In this document: one piece after another, positions 1 to 10,300 of the stretch | Numbering within the stretch: position 1 is the stretch's first letter | Layout of the letters: the number at the start of each line of letters is the position of its first letter | Origin: HKST-UBA85 sp035654775 | GTDB lineage: Bacteria > Bacteroidota > Bacteroidia > Flavobacteriales > Flavobacteriaceae | Direction: 5' to 3' | DNA: 55,566 nucleotides | NCBI GenBank assembly: GCA_035654775.1 | Contig: DASRWB010000038.1 | Coordinates: 1-55,566, forward strand | Position numbers and translations under genes: made by a program | Notes under the pieces: model-generated | Told to the model about the DNA's origin: nothing | Seen by the model: only the letters and a program-made list of their open reading frames with translations | Databases searched by the model: none

Positions 1-272
1 CCAAGCAACCGCATGACATGACTGTGAAAATGAGGCGATTTTACAACCATAACTTTTAAAAGCGTTTTTCTGAAAACTTTATTAAATTGCGACATACGAA
101 CCATCTCCTCATTACTTTTTCGCACAGGTTCCAGTTGCGGAGAATACAACAACGCTTCTCGGCTATGACGTGCATACACCTTCCTGAATTTCACCTTCCC
201 CTTTTTCAGATAAAACTCATAACCCCCAAAATAAAGCGGGTACTTAATATTTTTATAATCATACTTGTCCAT
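1..272 (-). CDS. Conserved hypothetical protein, N-terminal part (runs off left edge)
   Basis: An uninterrupted minus-strand frame begins at the ATG at 272 and stays open for 90 codons to the window edge, so no stop is visible. The product begins MDKYDYKNIKYPLYFGGYEF and is strongly basic (many Lys and Arg). It has no signal peptide or membrane segment in the visible part. The pattern (a KYPxxFGxYxFYL-like start, then an Arg-rich stretch and RKSNEE) resembles a small family of Bacteroidota proteins of unknown function that I recognise only by pattern. The plus-strand frame over the same bases has no comparable logic. No function is assigned. Its real length cannot be known from this window. 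Confidence 0.6.
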   Translation of the reverse strand, partial: MDKYDYKNIKYPLYFGGYEFYLKKGKVKFRKVYARHSREALLYSPQLEPVRKSNEEMVRMSQFNKVFRKTLLKVMVVKSPHFHSHVMRLL

Positions 273-312
273 TGCTACAGCTAGTACAATCTCATTTATA
301 AATCTCCCTTAG

Positions 313-367
313 CTCCTTCATGGATACTTCATGGATACTTCATGGATACTCCGTAGATAACTTATGG
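313..367. repeat. 11-bp phased tandem repeat (about five units)
   Basis: Units of 11 bp follow each other without gaps. Two identical ATACTTCATGG units (324-334, 335-345) are preceded by a near copy at 313-323. They are followed by ATACTCCGTAG (346-356) and ATAACTTATGG (357-367), which are degenerate. The array lies in the 209-bp gap between remB and the partial gene at the left edge, both on the minus strand. The unit length equals roughly one turn of B-DNA. The sequence is related to the larger array at 54964-55106. Confidence 0.8.
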
Positions 368-481
368 TGTTAAGCATACTATGTTAAAAAAAATCGCTCC
401 CTGTTTTAAAGCCCTCCTCAGAAGGCATTATCCATTAACTATACATTCTTATCCTGAAATGGCTTGTGCCACTACCAGTTT

Positions 482-2620
482 CTAAAAATCAAAATACCAG
501 TTAAACAAGTCGGTGCGCAGGCCCAGCGTAAACCAGGTAGTATTGCTTTTAAAGGTAGTAGGGGTTTGTGCATCGGGCGTAAAGTCTCTAAAACTCAGGT
601 TGGCAAAAAGCCTGAGATTGGTGGCGGTATTCACTATATAGGCTGCCTGTAGTTCAGCATTAAATGTATTGGTTTTAATACCTTGCCCTACTTCCACTCC
701 GGTATCAAAGGGTCTGTCGTTGTAGTTTCGGTAGATGTCTGCGCCGTAGCTAAAGGTATCGGTTTCAGTATTGAAGTCGAAGCCGCGCGTGCCAAGTACG
801 ATTTTGGCATCGGCTTGCCAGCGCTTGTAGTAGTATCTCCCGATAAGGATGAGTTCGCTGAAGTTTGCTCCCCAAAGGTGCGCCATGGACTGGTTGTTGT
901 GCCCATAGTTGTGTATAATGGTATTGTGAGAATAGGTATAGGGCCTGACGCGGTTGTACTCTGCCTGTAGCATGAGGTTTTGCACTTTAAAGGCGTGGTA
1001 GTATTTTGCGCCCAGCTGGTATCCGTATTTGTTTTTCCAGTTTTTATTTTGGGCCTTCACGGCATCCAGCGAAAACTCGTCGAGGATAAACTGTCCGTAA
1101 AGATGGATGTTATCATTCCATTTGTATTTTCCTGAAAGTCCAAGAATGGCGTTACCGGCGCCCTGTCCGGTTTCAAACTCAATGGCTCTAAAAAAGATAA
1201 TAGGGTTCAGGTAGTTGATATCGAAGCCCCGGTTGTTTGTATTAGACCAAACCACAGACTCAAAGAGGCCCAGGTTGAAGCGTTTGGAGAGGTTCCAGCT
1301 AAGGTAGTGGGTTGCCATGTACTTGGTGAGGTAGGCACCGTCTTCGGTAACTTCGGGACGCACATCGCGCAGCCACATCCAGGTATTGGTGTATTTAATT
1401 TTCCAAAAGGACGTATTGAGTTTTAAAAATGGCGAAGGGCTTGCTACATCGCTCATGAAGAGCGAGCGATAGCCATCACCAATAAAGTTTTTGCCGTGTC
1501 CGAACTGCAGGTTCAAAAAGGGAGCCGGCGTATAGGATAGGTAGGCTTCAGCCACAGGGTAGTCGTAGGCATCGGTTTTAAAGCGTTTGGCTATACCGCG
1601 TCCGGGAATCAGGGCGGCTTCGTCGGCTCCTTTGATACTCTCGGCATAAGTATTGAAATATTGTGCAAAACGTCCCTGGCTTTCGTATACTGTAGCTGAG
1701 AAGTTTAATTTTTTGCCCAGTCCGCCTTGAATAAAGATGCCCCGGGTGTTGTTGAAGGTGGTACTGAAACTTGCTTCAGTATCTTTTCCTACCTGCAGGT
1801 CAAAAACGGGGTCAAGGGTAAACCAGTAGTCTTTGCTTTGCACCTGTACCAGGTGTTCGTTCCAGAGTTTTTTACCTAAGGTGCTTTGGGCGGGTATTTG
1901 CAAGGAGTCTTTTACGGCCCGGAAGTCGTAATAGGTATTTACAGTACTGTAGAGATAGGGTTTTGATGCGGTGTGGCTGTTTGTACCTACCAAATTCAGG
2001 CTGCTTTCAAATCCTGCATAGTAGCCGTGGGTAAAGGGAATGTTGAGTTGACTGCTGTATTCAGGAGCGGTATAAGGGGTTCGTTGCTTTTGAATTTTTT
2101 CATATTCCTGTTTGGCTTGTTTTTCCAGTTCGGTTAATTCGGGCTCCGGCCGTCGGGTTTTGGTTTCGGGAGCAGAAGCAACGGTTGGGTTTTCAGCTGG
2201 CTGAGATATGGGGGGGTTACTTCCTATGGGGATGGTTGTTTTTACGGAGTACTGTACAAATGTAGGCACTCCGTTGTAGCTGGCAGGTGTAATTTTGGGT
2301 AGAGCTTCAAAAATACGGGTAAATTCTTCTTTAATATCCGGATGTGAGGCTTCGGTAAAGATGATTTTAAACGCTCCGTCTTTGTCTACTTCAAACAATA
2401 CGGTTACTTCCCCGGTAAAATTGCTGTCGAGGGTTTCAGGTAAAGTAAAGTTAGTTTTGATAAAGGTAAAAAGCCGCGTATCAAAACAGGCTTTAAGATT
2501 GGAAGGCTGGACGTTTTCACACCCGGGAAATATGGGTGGCTTATGTGTAAACGTTCCGTCTTGCGACCATAGTGCGGTTTGTAAACAACCCCATAAACAA
2601 AGGGCTAGAAATGGTTTCAT
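482..2620 (-). CDS. remB: RemB-like outer-membrane gliding protein with N-terminal TonB-C-like domain
   Basis: Predicted secreted outer-membrane protein of 712 residues. The start at 2620 is preferred to an upstream in-frame start at 2695: it opens a good signal peptide (MKPFLALCLWG... ending near a WSQ cleavage site) and lies downstream of a promoter-like box at 2645-2652. Residues about 30-135 resemble a TonB C-terminal domain and share the FPGCE motif and the layout of the neighbouring TonB. A linker rich in Pro, Glu and Lys follows. The remaining 500 or so residues are rich in alternating aromatic/polar strands and end in a terminal aromatic residue (YFDF), typical of an outer-membrane beta barrel of the Wzi/RemB type. 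In Flavobacterium johnsoniae, RemB is needed for efficient gliding and lies in the same neighbourhood as sprA. The remB name rests on that synteny plus barrel character, not on alignment. Confidence 0.65.
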   Translation of the reverse strand: MKPFLALCLWGCLQTALWSQDGTFTHKPPIFPGCENVQPSNLKACFDTRLFTFIKTNFTLPETLDSNFTGEVTVLFEVDKDGAFKIIFTEASHPDIKEEFTRIFEALPKITPASYNGVPTFVQYSVKTTIPIGSNPPISQPAENPTVASAPETKTRRPEPELTELEKQAKQEYEKIQKQRTPYTAPEYSSQLNIPFTHGYYAGFESSLNLVGTNSHTASKPYLYSTVNTYYDFRAVKDSLQIPAQSTLGKKLWNEHLVQVQSKDYWFTLDPVFDLQVGKDTEASFSTTFNNTRGIFIQGGLGKKLNFSATVYESQGRFAQYFNTYAESIKGADEAALIPGRGIAKRFKTDAYDYPVAEAYLSYTPAPFLNLQFGHGKNFIGDGYRSLFMSDVASPSPFLKLNTSFWKIKYTNTWMWLRDVRPEVTEDGAYLTKYMATHYLSWNLSKRFNLGLFESVVWSNTNNRGFDINYLNPIIFFRAIEFETGQGAGNAILGLSGKYKWNDNIHLYGQFILDEFSLDAVKAQNKNWKNKYGYQLGAKYYHAFKVQNLMLQAEYNRVRPYTYSHNTIIHNYGHNNQSMAHLWGANFSELILIGRYYYKRWQADAKIVLGTRGFDFNTETDTFSYGADIYRNYNDRPFDTGVEVGQGIKTNTFNAELQAAYIVNTATNLRLFANLSFRDFTPDAQTPTTFKSNTTWFTLGLRTDLFNWYFDF

Positions 2621-2644
2621 CGGTATCTGTACAGGTTTTGTGTG

Positions 2645-2652
2645 GAAAGATA
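2645..2652 (-). promoter_or_regulatory. -7 box candidate for remB
   Basis: The minus strand reads TATCTTTC, seven of eight matches to the Bacteroidota -7 consensus TAnnTTTG. It lies 25 bp before the preferred remB ATG at 2620 and downstream of the tonB terminator, so remB probably has its own transcript. Confidence 0.4.
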
Positions 2653-2733
2653 CTATTTTTAGGTTAACCTGTAAAAAAACCGATTGGAAATTCACTTGAG
2701 TTTGTATACATTTTCTACTTGACGGATGCTTGC

Positions 2734-2766
2734 AAAAAAAGTCCCGTTAGGGAGGAGTAACGGGAC
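2734..2766 (-). terminator. Rho-independent terminator after tonB
   Basis: On the minus strand a 9-bp perfect stem (GTCCCGTTA at 2766-2758 with TAACGGGAC at 2749-2741) with an 8-nt loop is followed by seven T residues (2740-2734). It stands 27 bp after the tonB stop and separates tonB from remB. Confidence 0.9.
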
Positions 2767-2792
2767 AAGGAATAGAATGTTTTGGATTTTAG

Positions 2793-3512
2793 TTACTCCA
2801 CCTGAAAAATAATGGGGAGTGAATAGGGTACCCTAACAGCTTTACCACGTTGTTTACCGGGTTGCATTTTAGGCAGTTTGTTAATTACCCGTACGGCTTC
2901 TCTTTCGAGTGCGGGATGAGGTGCACGGGCACCAACGTCAATAATTTCGCCGGTTTTATCAATTTTAAAGATAACGTTGATACGTTGTCTTCCGGAGAGT
3001 CCTAAATCGGCTGCCAGATCGGTATTAAAGTTTTTGTTTACAAACTGGGCAATTTTATCGGACATGCATTTTCTTTTCTGGTCGTTGTTTCCGCTTTCGC
3101 ATCCGGGAAATACGGGTACATTTTCAATTACGGCAAAAGGGACATCCACTTCTTCTTCCACTTCCTCTACTTCTACCTCTTCAATTTCTACAATTTCTTC
3201 TTCCTGACTGGTTTCAGTAGATTCAATAACAGTTTCTTCCACTTCTTCTTCGTCTTCCACTACCTCAATAACTTCGGGAGCTGCCGGTGGTGGCGGTGGC
3301 GGTGGCGGTGGTGTTTGGAGTTGTTCTGTAATAGGAACTTCTTCTTCCAGTTCATCGTCCAGATTTAACTTTCCTATGTCAATAAGGGAATTATCGTAGT
3401 TTTTATAATTGATGGCAAAATTGGTTAAAAACAACATCAAGGCCAACCCTATAGAGAAGTAGAGTGCACTGTTACGGCCAACATTTGCTTTGGGATTTTT
3501 TTTAGGCTCCAT
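2793..3512 (-). CDS. tonB: Energy transducer TonB
   Basis: Inner-membrane protein that passes proton-motive force to outer-membrane TonB-dependent transporters. It has 239 residues. One membrane anchor lies at about residues 14-33. A proline run (about 67-76) and a long Glu/Val-rich acidic periplasmic spacer (about 80-125) follow. The C-terminal domain (about 130-239) contains FPGCE, the RINVIFKID strand, PHPALEREAVR and the final PYSLPIIF strand expected of TonB_C. The acidic rather than Pro-Lys spacer is common in Bacteroidota TonB. Its C-terminal domain is of the same type as the one at the front of the adjacent remB product. It is followed by a strong terminator. Confidence 0.92.
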   Translation of the reverse strand: MEPKKNPKANVGRNSALYFSIGLALMLFLTNFAINYKNYDNSLIDIGKLNLDDELEEEVPITEQLQTPPPPPPPPPAAPEVIEVVEDEEEVEETVIESTETSQEEEIVEIEEVEVEEVEEEVDVPFAVIENVPVFPGCESGNNDQKRKCMSDKIAQFVNKNFNTDLAADLGLSGRQRINVIFKIDKTGEIIDVGARAPHPALEREAVRVINKLPKMQPGKQRGKAVRVPYSLPIIFQVE

Positions 3513-3572
3513 AATTTTTTGTTTTATGTGTCGCTAATTTAACTATTTATTTGAAAAAAAAGCAAGTGAATA

Positions 3573-3965
3573 TTATTTTTTAACGTTAATCTTTACCCGC
3601 CACAACAGCAGGGACGCTAAACCAACTCCTATGGTGTTTGCTACAATGTCTAAGACATCAGCCGTACGGTGTGTGGTTAGGCTACTTTGTAGAACCTCAA
3701 TAATTGTACCAAAAATAAAGACCGTAATACTAATCCTCGGAATGTATTTTTTAGGGTGTATTCCCGCTTTAGGTAGAAAAGCAACATACCATACCAAAAC
3801 CAGCAAAAAATATATCCCTGCATGAGCTATCTTGTCACCACGGGAAGTGTCCAGTTGGGATAAATCGTCAAGATCAATAAAACTTACCCCCAGTACAAAA
3901 AGCGTATAGGCTACAGAAATTATTACCGCATAGGGTTTATGCACCAATAAGTTCTTTATAGTCAT
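3573..3965 (-). CDS. VanZ-like family membrane protein
   Basis: Small integral membrane protein of 130 residues with about four hydrophobic helices (about 10-28, 46-65, 73-93 and 104-125). The pattern fits the VanZ-like family: SFIDLDD near the start, the DKIAHAG motif at the start of helix 2, and a late DVLDIVANTIG motif. In the vanA cluster VanZ gives teicoplanin resistance, but family members in Flavobacteria sit beside gcvH and sprA with no known role. Its ATG lies inside the end of gcvH (29-bp overlap), which suggests translational coupling. No resistance function should be inferred. Confidence 0.85.
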   Translation of the reverse strand: MTIKNLLVHKPYAVIISVAYTLFVLGVSFIDLDDLSQLDTSRGDKIAHAGIYFLLVLVWYVAFLPKAGIHPKKYIPRISITVFIFGTIIEVLQSSLTTHRTADVLDIVANTIGVGLASLLLWRVKINVKK

Positions 3966-4317
3966 CAGCGGACAGTAATTGGTCTGCCTGTGCGGGGTTG
4001 GTCATTTTGATTTTAATCATCCAGCCTTCGCCGTATGGGTCGGTATTTACCTTTTCGGGTTCGTCTTCCAGAGCTTCGTTTAGGGCCACAATTTCACCGG
4101 ATAGCGGCATAAACAAATCGGACACGGTTTTTACGGCTTCCACCGTTCCAAAAACTTCTTCGGCGTCGAGAGTTTCGTCTAGAGTTTCAATTTCAACATA
4201 GACAATGTCGCCTAATTCGCTTTGTGCAAAGTCGGTAATTCCTACGGTGGCAGTATCGCCCTCGATAGCTACCCATTCGTGGTCTTTAGTGTACTTTAAA
4301 TTTGAAGGTATATTCAT
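3937..4317 (-). CDS. gcvH: Glycine cleavage system H protein
   Basis: Lipoyl carrier that shuttles the aminomethyl group between the P and T proteins of the glycine cleavage system. At 126 residues it is full length for the family. The lipoylation site is Lys63 in VEAVKTVSD, preceded by the conserved ETLDE region and followed by the PLSGE turn. The C-terminal GEGWMIKIK motif is present. gcvP and gcvT are not in the window; gcvH standing alone next to sprA is typical for Flavobacteria. A -7 box at 4337-4344 suggests its own promoter besides readthrough from sprA. Confidence 0.97.
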   Translation of the reverse strand: MNIPSNLKYTKDHEWVAIEGDTATVGITDFAQSELGDIVYVEIETLDETLDAEEVFGTVEAVKTVSDLFMPLSGEIVALNEALEDEPEKVNTDPYGEGWMIKIKMTNPAQADQLLSADDYKELIGA

Positions 4318-4336
4318 TATGCTCGTATTGTTTTTG

Positions 4337-4344
4337 CAAATGTA
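4337..4344 (-). promoter_or_regulatory. -7 box for gcvH
   Basis: The minus strand reads TACATTTG, an exact TAnnTTTG match, 20 bp before the gcvH ATG in the 60-bp gap between sprA and gcvH. A good -33 TTG was not found. Confidence 0.55.
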
Positions 4345-4377
4345 TTTATTCGAATGCTTATTTAAAAGTTTCTGTGT

Positions 4378-7300
4378 TTAATTCCCAAAATTATACCTCA
4401 ACGTAAATCCGGACCTGATGGTGGTTTGCGGGAAGGCTGTTGAAATGGCGTATTCAGAGAAAGTATAATCAAAATAAAAGATTCCGGTTAAGTATTTACT
4501 GAAGGCGTAATCGGCAGAGTACTTCAGGTTCCAGACGGTTTGCCCTGAGGTTACCTGATTGTTTTCCAAATCCAAATACCTGATAATGGTCTTGTTGTCT
4601 CTAACGGAAACATCGGCACGCATGTTTAAGTCACTGACTATAGTGGCTCTCGGACCTGCAAGTTTAGATTTGATTCGCACGTCTTTAAAGCGGTACCCCA
4701 ATCCAAGGGTATATTCATTACCCAGGATTTCGGTCATTAGATTGTTGTCAAAACTAAGCGACAGCATACGGTCTTTTTTTATTTCAGCCAATACTTTAAT
4801 GGCGCTTTTGGTTTCCATGTCAATCCGAATTAAGGGACTAAACATTTCGGTGAGGTTGATGTTGCTGTACAGGGTTTTGTTTTTGTAATCTCCGGCCTGG
4901 TTAAATTTGTCAGAGAACTGATTTTCATAAGGCACGTTAAAATCTGTCGATACGTAGTCCAAATTGGTTCTGAACTGATTTATGGTATAACTGGAACGGT
5001 ACCCATGGGTAAGCGAAAAACGCTTAAACTTATCTTTAAACCATTTCATGCGCATAAGCCCGGTGTACTTTACATCCCAGTTGGGGATAGGCACATTGCG
5101 CATGGCTCCCAGTTTTACGTTATCGGGACTCTGTCCGGTATAGGCTGCCATAAACGCAGGCAAAAGCACCGCCTGACTGCTTTTACTAAATCCTAGCGGG
5201 TAACCGTTTAAGTCTCCGTTTTCGAAGTTATCGGGGTTGGCCATATCTACACCACGTTCCTGAGCCAGACGTCGCGCAATAATGAGCCGGTTTTCTCTAA
5301 AAGCGTCAAATGCTTCCGAACTACTCTCATCACTTTTGCTGAAGGCCGTTTTGATAAGTACGGTAGAGATGTTGAAGTTTCCAAAGGTGTTTGGTGTAAG
5401 CGAGTTGTAATCCAGCTGACCATCGTCGTCAATATCTTCAACTCTGAAATTCTCGGTATAGTTTTGAGCATACAACCTGTTTCCAACCAAATCTATTTTT
5501 AAATCATTAATAGGTTCCAGGTTTAAGGAAAAGTCCAGTTGTCGGTTTTGTGTAGTGGTGTACTGCTGGTTGAATTCCGGAAAAACAGTGAGCCATCCTT
5601 TTCTGGCGGCCATTTCTCTAATGTCACTCTGACTACCAAAGGTGTAACCCAGCGTGGGCTTAAGTGTTCCTATAAATCCCGGAGTGAGCAGGTATCCGGG
5701 TAAAAAGCTACCGTTGTTTTCGGTGTAATTTACCTGTACTCTTTTTATGCTGGTAAGCACATCGATACCAAAATTAAGCAGGGTATTCTTCTTTTTGGAA
5801 CTGCTTGCCGGTGTTTTAGCCGCTTGTTCTCCCGGCGGATTGGTACGCTGAATACGGTTTGGTGTTCGTGCCGTTTTTTTCCGTATTCCCAGATAGGAAT
5901 ACAGTCTATTCATGTCCAAGGCTGTATTCAGGGTATGAGTATTGGAGTTTTGTATGGTATTTCCCAGGTCGTAAGACTGTCCGTTGAGTTCCAAATCTCT
6001 GAACAAATCTGACCCTTTTTGCCACTGAAAATCTCCGGTATAGGAGTAGGTGGCAGTAAGGAAATTGAAGGTTGGTATTTTATTAATGGGCAATTCGTAA
6101 TTTAGGCCTACTCTCTGGTATTGCATATTGGGGTCACCAAAATCAAACAAGCCGTCCCAAACATCGAGTGTTGGGTCTTGTTCGCCGTTTATAATATCGT
6201 CTTTGAAGTAGTTGCGCACAATATTGTTGTTGGCTGCCGTAAAGTTGACGGATAAAGCCTGAGTTATCGGGTAATTTATCGCGTACTGAAAGTCGAAGGT
6301 GTAGTTTCGCTTGTAGAGTTCTTCCAGTCCAATATTATTTCCGCCTAAATCGACATCTCTGAATTTTTGTTTGTTAAACCTTCGGTTAATGTCCGTGTTT
6401 ACGGTAAAGCTGGACGGAAGTAAATTGATGTTAAAGTCTTTGAGTATTTTCCAGTACTTACCGGTGAAAAGCGAATCGTTTTTTTGGAAAGGTTGTATTT
6501 CCAGCGGATTAAAATTAAAGGCATAGTTAGCTCCCAGACGTACCGTCTTGTCTACCGAATTTTCAATTTCAAAATCGCGGTGTTCCACTTTGTTGTAAGA
6601 ATAGTTTAAAGTGAGGTTTTCCACGTCATAGAACCGCGGTTTAGCATCTCCGGTTCTGTTCTTTTTAACTCCGATAAAGTTTATGCTCTTTCGTTTAGTG
6701 TAGTTTTCATTTACATTAAGAATAGAGTCTCTTTCAGCGGCATTGGCGTTACTTAGCTGTGTATCTAGCTCGATGTCTCTGTAAAACTCATCGTATTTTG
6801 GGGTAATCACCTCAACGCCCTGTCCGTAATTAAAAGGAATTTGCAAGCCCCATTTTTGCGGCAGTAACTGTCCAATATTTATGTTGGTAACCACGTCATA
6901 CTGCTTTACGTCTTCGCGGCTTCTTTGATTAGGTCCTTGCTCAATGGTGCCAAAACCGGCAGTGCTTTGTCTACCTGTAGCGCTCACACTGGCAAAGTCA
7001 GCCAGATTAACATCGGTACTCATCACGGCTGCCCAACCGCCTTTGCTTTCCAAATCGGAAATACGCAATTCGTTAAACCATATTTCCCCACAGGCATCTG
7101 TGCTTGTACGGTTCTTTATTCCAATCATTAGATTTCTGATATCTCCAAAGTTTGGATTTCCTTTTATGGCCACACGATGGTATTTATCTTCTACTCCCAG
7201 GGTAGGCAAAGGGTCAAATTCGGCTACCGGATTTTCGTTGAGCTGTTCATTGATTAGATCGTAAAAAATAGGATCGCCGGATATTGAACCGCTTATGATA

Positions 7301-10300
7301 CCTTTTGATTTTATTTCCTGAAGGGTTTTTAGCGGAATATTGATTTCGTTGGCTGCAGGCCATACATCATTTGTGGATCCTCCTGTAACTTTCAGTGGTA
7401 CTTCTATTTGATAGTAATTTTGAGTTAGGTCGTTACCCATCCGTATAAACCCTACCAAATCGTCATCGCCAAGTCCGGAGCTTATCCCTTGTTCAGCGTG
7501 AATAAACATTCGTAACCTTTTGTACTGACGCATGTCTATACTGATGTTTTTAAAAACAGCTCTGGAGTCTTCGGGCTCTAAATTACAAACATCAACCACC
7601 AACGATTGTTCGTTTTGTCTGATAACGGTATTGTTATTAAAGAGCTGCTCCAAAACAACGCCCGGAGGCAGTTCATAGTTTCCGTCGTTTTCCAACAAAC
7701 TGATAGCACCAACCGTAAATTCTGTACCGTCATCGGTTGGGTCGTTATCTATAAGCGGGTCTTGCAGGGTTTGCTGGTAGCGTCTCCAGTCGCTTCGAAC
7801 CAATTCAAGGGTTCCAAATCTAAATACCGTAGGTTGTGAAAACTCTTTCAGATACATTCTTACAAAGCGTATCGACCTGAAATCGGAAATGCCGTTGTAT
7901 CTTCTGAATTGCGGAAAGTTTACGTTGTCGTCAAAGACTTCCATAGGTACATTTACCGGAACCCGGAACTGATACCATCTTACAGGCACTGTGCTTCCGT
8001 TGGGTAAGGAGCGCTGTCTGATTTTAACGTCCTTGATAAACTCGCCTATAGGGTTTCCCGGAGTTATTTCGTCAATGGAGTTAAGTGGTAAATTGTTTCG
8101 CGTTATTTCAAGTTCGTACTCAAAATAACTGTCTATGGTATTCATAGTGTTGTCTCTGTTGATGTCTTCCACATCCGGTTGAGTGGTGGAACCCCGATTA
8201 GTATCTGTAAATACATCTGGGGAATTCCCGTCTACTCCATTGTATTTTTTATAGCGTTCAAAAATATCACCTTCTGTATTGAGGTAGTAAGTATAATTGT
8301 CGTTTGACGGATCGGGTAAGGAGGCAAATGCCGGTGAAATGGCAGCTTCTTCTGCATCGTTGTATCCATCGTAACCTACGTCTTGGTTGGTTCGTTGTTG
8401 ACCCGTGGTATCAAAAGAATAAATAAGCGCTTGGTTTTGAGGAACTACAGTTCCCCATGCGGTTTGTGGTAAAAAGCTCACATCTCCGTCTTCCGGAAGT
8501 CCGTTTTCATATTGTTTTCTTCCGTCTTTTATGATATCTTCTGATATGTTTCCCAGATTGAAAATTAATTTCCCGCCCGGATTTACGCTGCCATCTTCAA
8601 AGGGATCTTGCAACCAAAATTCTATATATTCTACGTTGGCTTGTTCAAAATCGGTGGCTGTAATTTGTCTGGTAATTCCTGCCCAACTGTCTTCGGGATT
8701 TGGTATGGTAGTGCCGTCGGTTATGTCGGGATCAAAATTATAAGGTCCTCTTTCGTTTGGGTAATAGGCCAGGTCCAAGGAATTCATTATGGTGGTTTGG
8801 CCTTGTGCTATATCTTGATCGGGGAATAATTCCTGAATAAAAATCCGGCTGGTATAAAGTCCGGAAATGTCTTCGTCAGTAATGCCGTTGGGTCTTTGTC
8901 CGCTATAAAAAATAGGGTCGATAGAATACCAATTTAACAAGGCTCTTTGGTAGCCGTTTTGGATACCGTTTTCGTCTTCATTAGGATTAGATGAAATCCC
9001 CAGTTCCAGAGGTCTGCTGGACATAAACCAAGATAGCGGTGTCTTAATATCTATGGCGTTCTGGGTGCCTTCAAAATCGTCAATATAAGAGGTGGCTTCG
9101 CCATTAAAATTTGTTCGTTTTGGCGCATTGGGTGACAAAAATGCAAATTCGCCACGCAGTGATAAATTAGAAGGTGCATCGGTGTCTATGTTTGGCAACT
9201 TGTTTACCAATCGTGTTAAAAAAGGCACTTCGGTAGAGTAGTTTCCGTTGATACCAAATATGGTATTGTTTATGGGTTCACTGTTGTAATTTGCTTTCTG
9301 GGTTATGGGTCGCTCGCTTAATTTTAACAGGGTAGCGCCCAGTACAAAGTTTTCACTAAACCGATGTTCAACATTTACACCCATAAAACGCCGGGTTTGC
9401 TGTCCGAAAACGGCATTGTTTTCAGTGGAAACCTGTATGGGTGTATTGGAAGCTTTAAGGGCTTCGTCCAATATTTCCACTCGCCCGGCCTGGTAGTTTA
9501 CCACATAGTCAATACCTTCTACCAGCGTTCTTCCTCCGGCAGTAACCACCACAGAACCTCTGGGTACATTAAATGCACCTATAGGGATTCCTTCACCACC
9601 ACTGGACTTGTACCTTCCTTTAAGTTGAAACTTATTCTTTTCTACTTCCTCAAGCGCAGCTGTTTTTGTACTTTTATACAAAATGTCGTATACGTACTTT
9701 TCCTGATTGGGGTTAAAATTGTCGGTTTCATAATCGGTTTCATTGTTGGTAGGGTTTCCGTCATCGTCCAATACATCAAATAAATATCTTCCGAAAGGTT
9801 CTACAGAAGTAAAGATGATTTTCCCGTTTTGAGGGATTACCGTAATTCCCGGAACAAAATCAAAAAATCCATCTCCACGAGCCTGTGGGTCGTTATTGAA
9901 GTTTAAACGGTCCAGATTGAAGAGTCTGAGCAAGGGTGTATCTTCAATTTCTTCTCCATTAAATGTAGGAAAAGGCGTGCCTTCTACCGGAAGAATGTAA
10001 TTTAACGGTGAGGCTTCCGTATAAAATATATTGAGTTTAAAGTCTTCTCTATCCAACTGGTATGCGCCGGTGTCATAGATGTTTTTCATCATTAAATCCC
10101 AAATAGGGAGTTCTACACTTGTCACACTGCTTTTAAGCATTTTGAGAATAAGGTTGCTATTGGTTACTGCGGTAACCCGTCCGTCATTATCTACGGTAAC
10201 ATCTGTGGCATCTACTCCATCATTGGCAAATTCACCTACCTGATATACTTGTCCGCCAACGGTAAACTGATAGGCCACTGCTAGTACTTCGTCGTTATTT

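Noticed and set aside
2620..2695. Upstream start for remB
   Set aside because: It would add 25 residues before a good signal peptide and lies upstream of the promoter-like box at 2645-2652.
3573..3965. Glycopeptide resistance by VanZ
   Set aside because: The family name comes from one resistance cluster; nothing else of that cluster is present and Gram-negative bacteria do not need it.
9364..9783. 139-codon plus-strand frame
   Set aside because: Antisense of sprA, no sensible composition or start signal.
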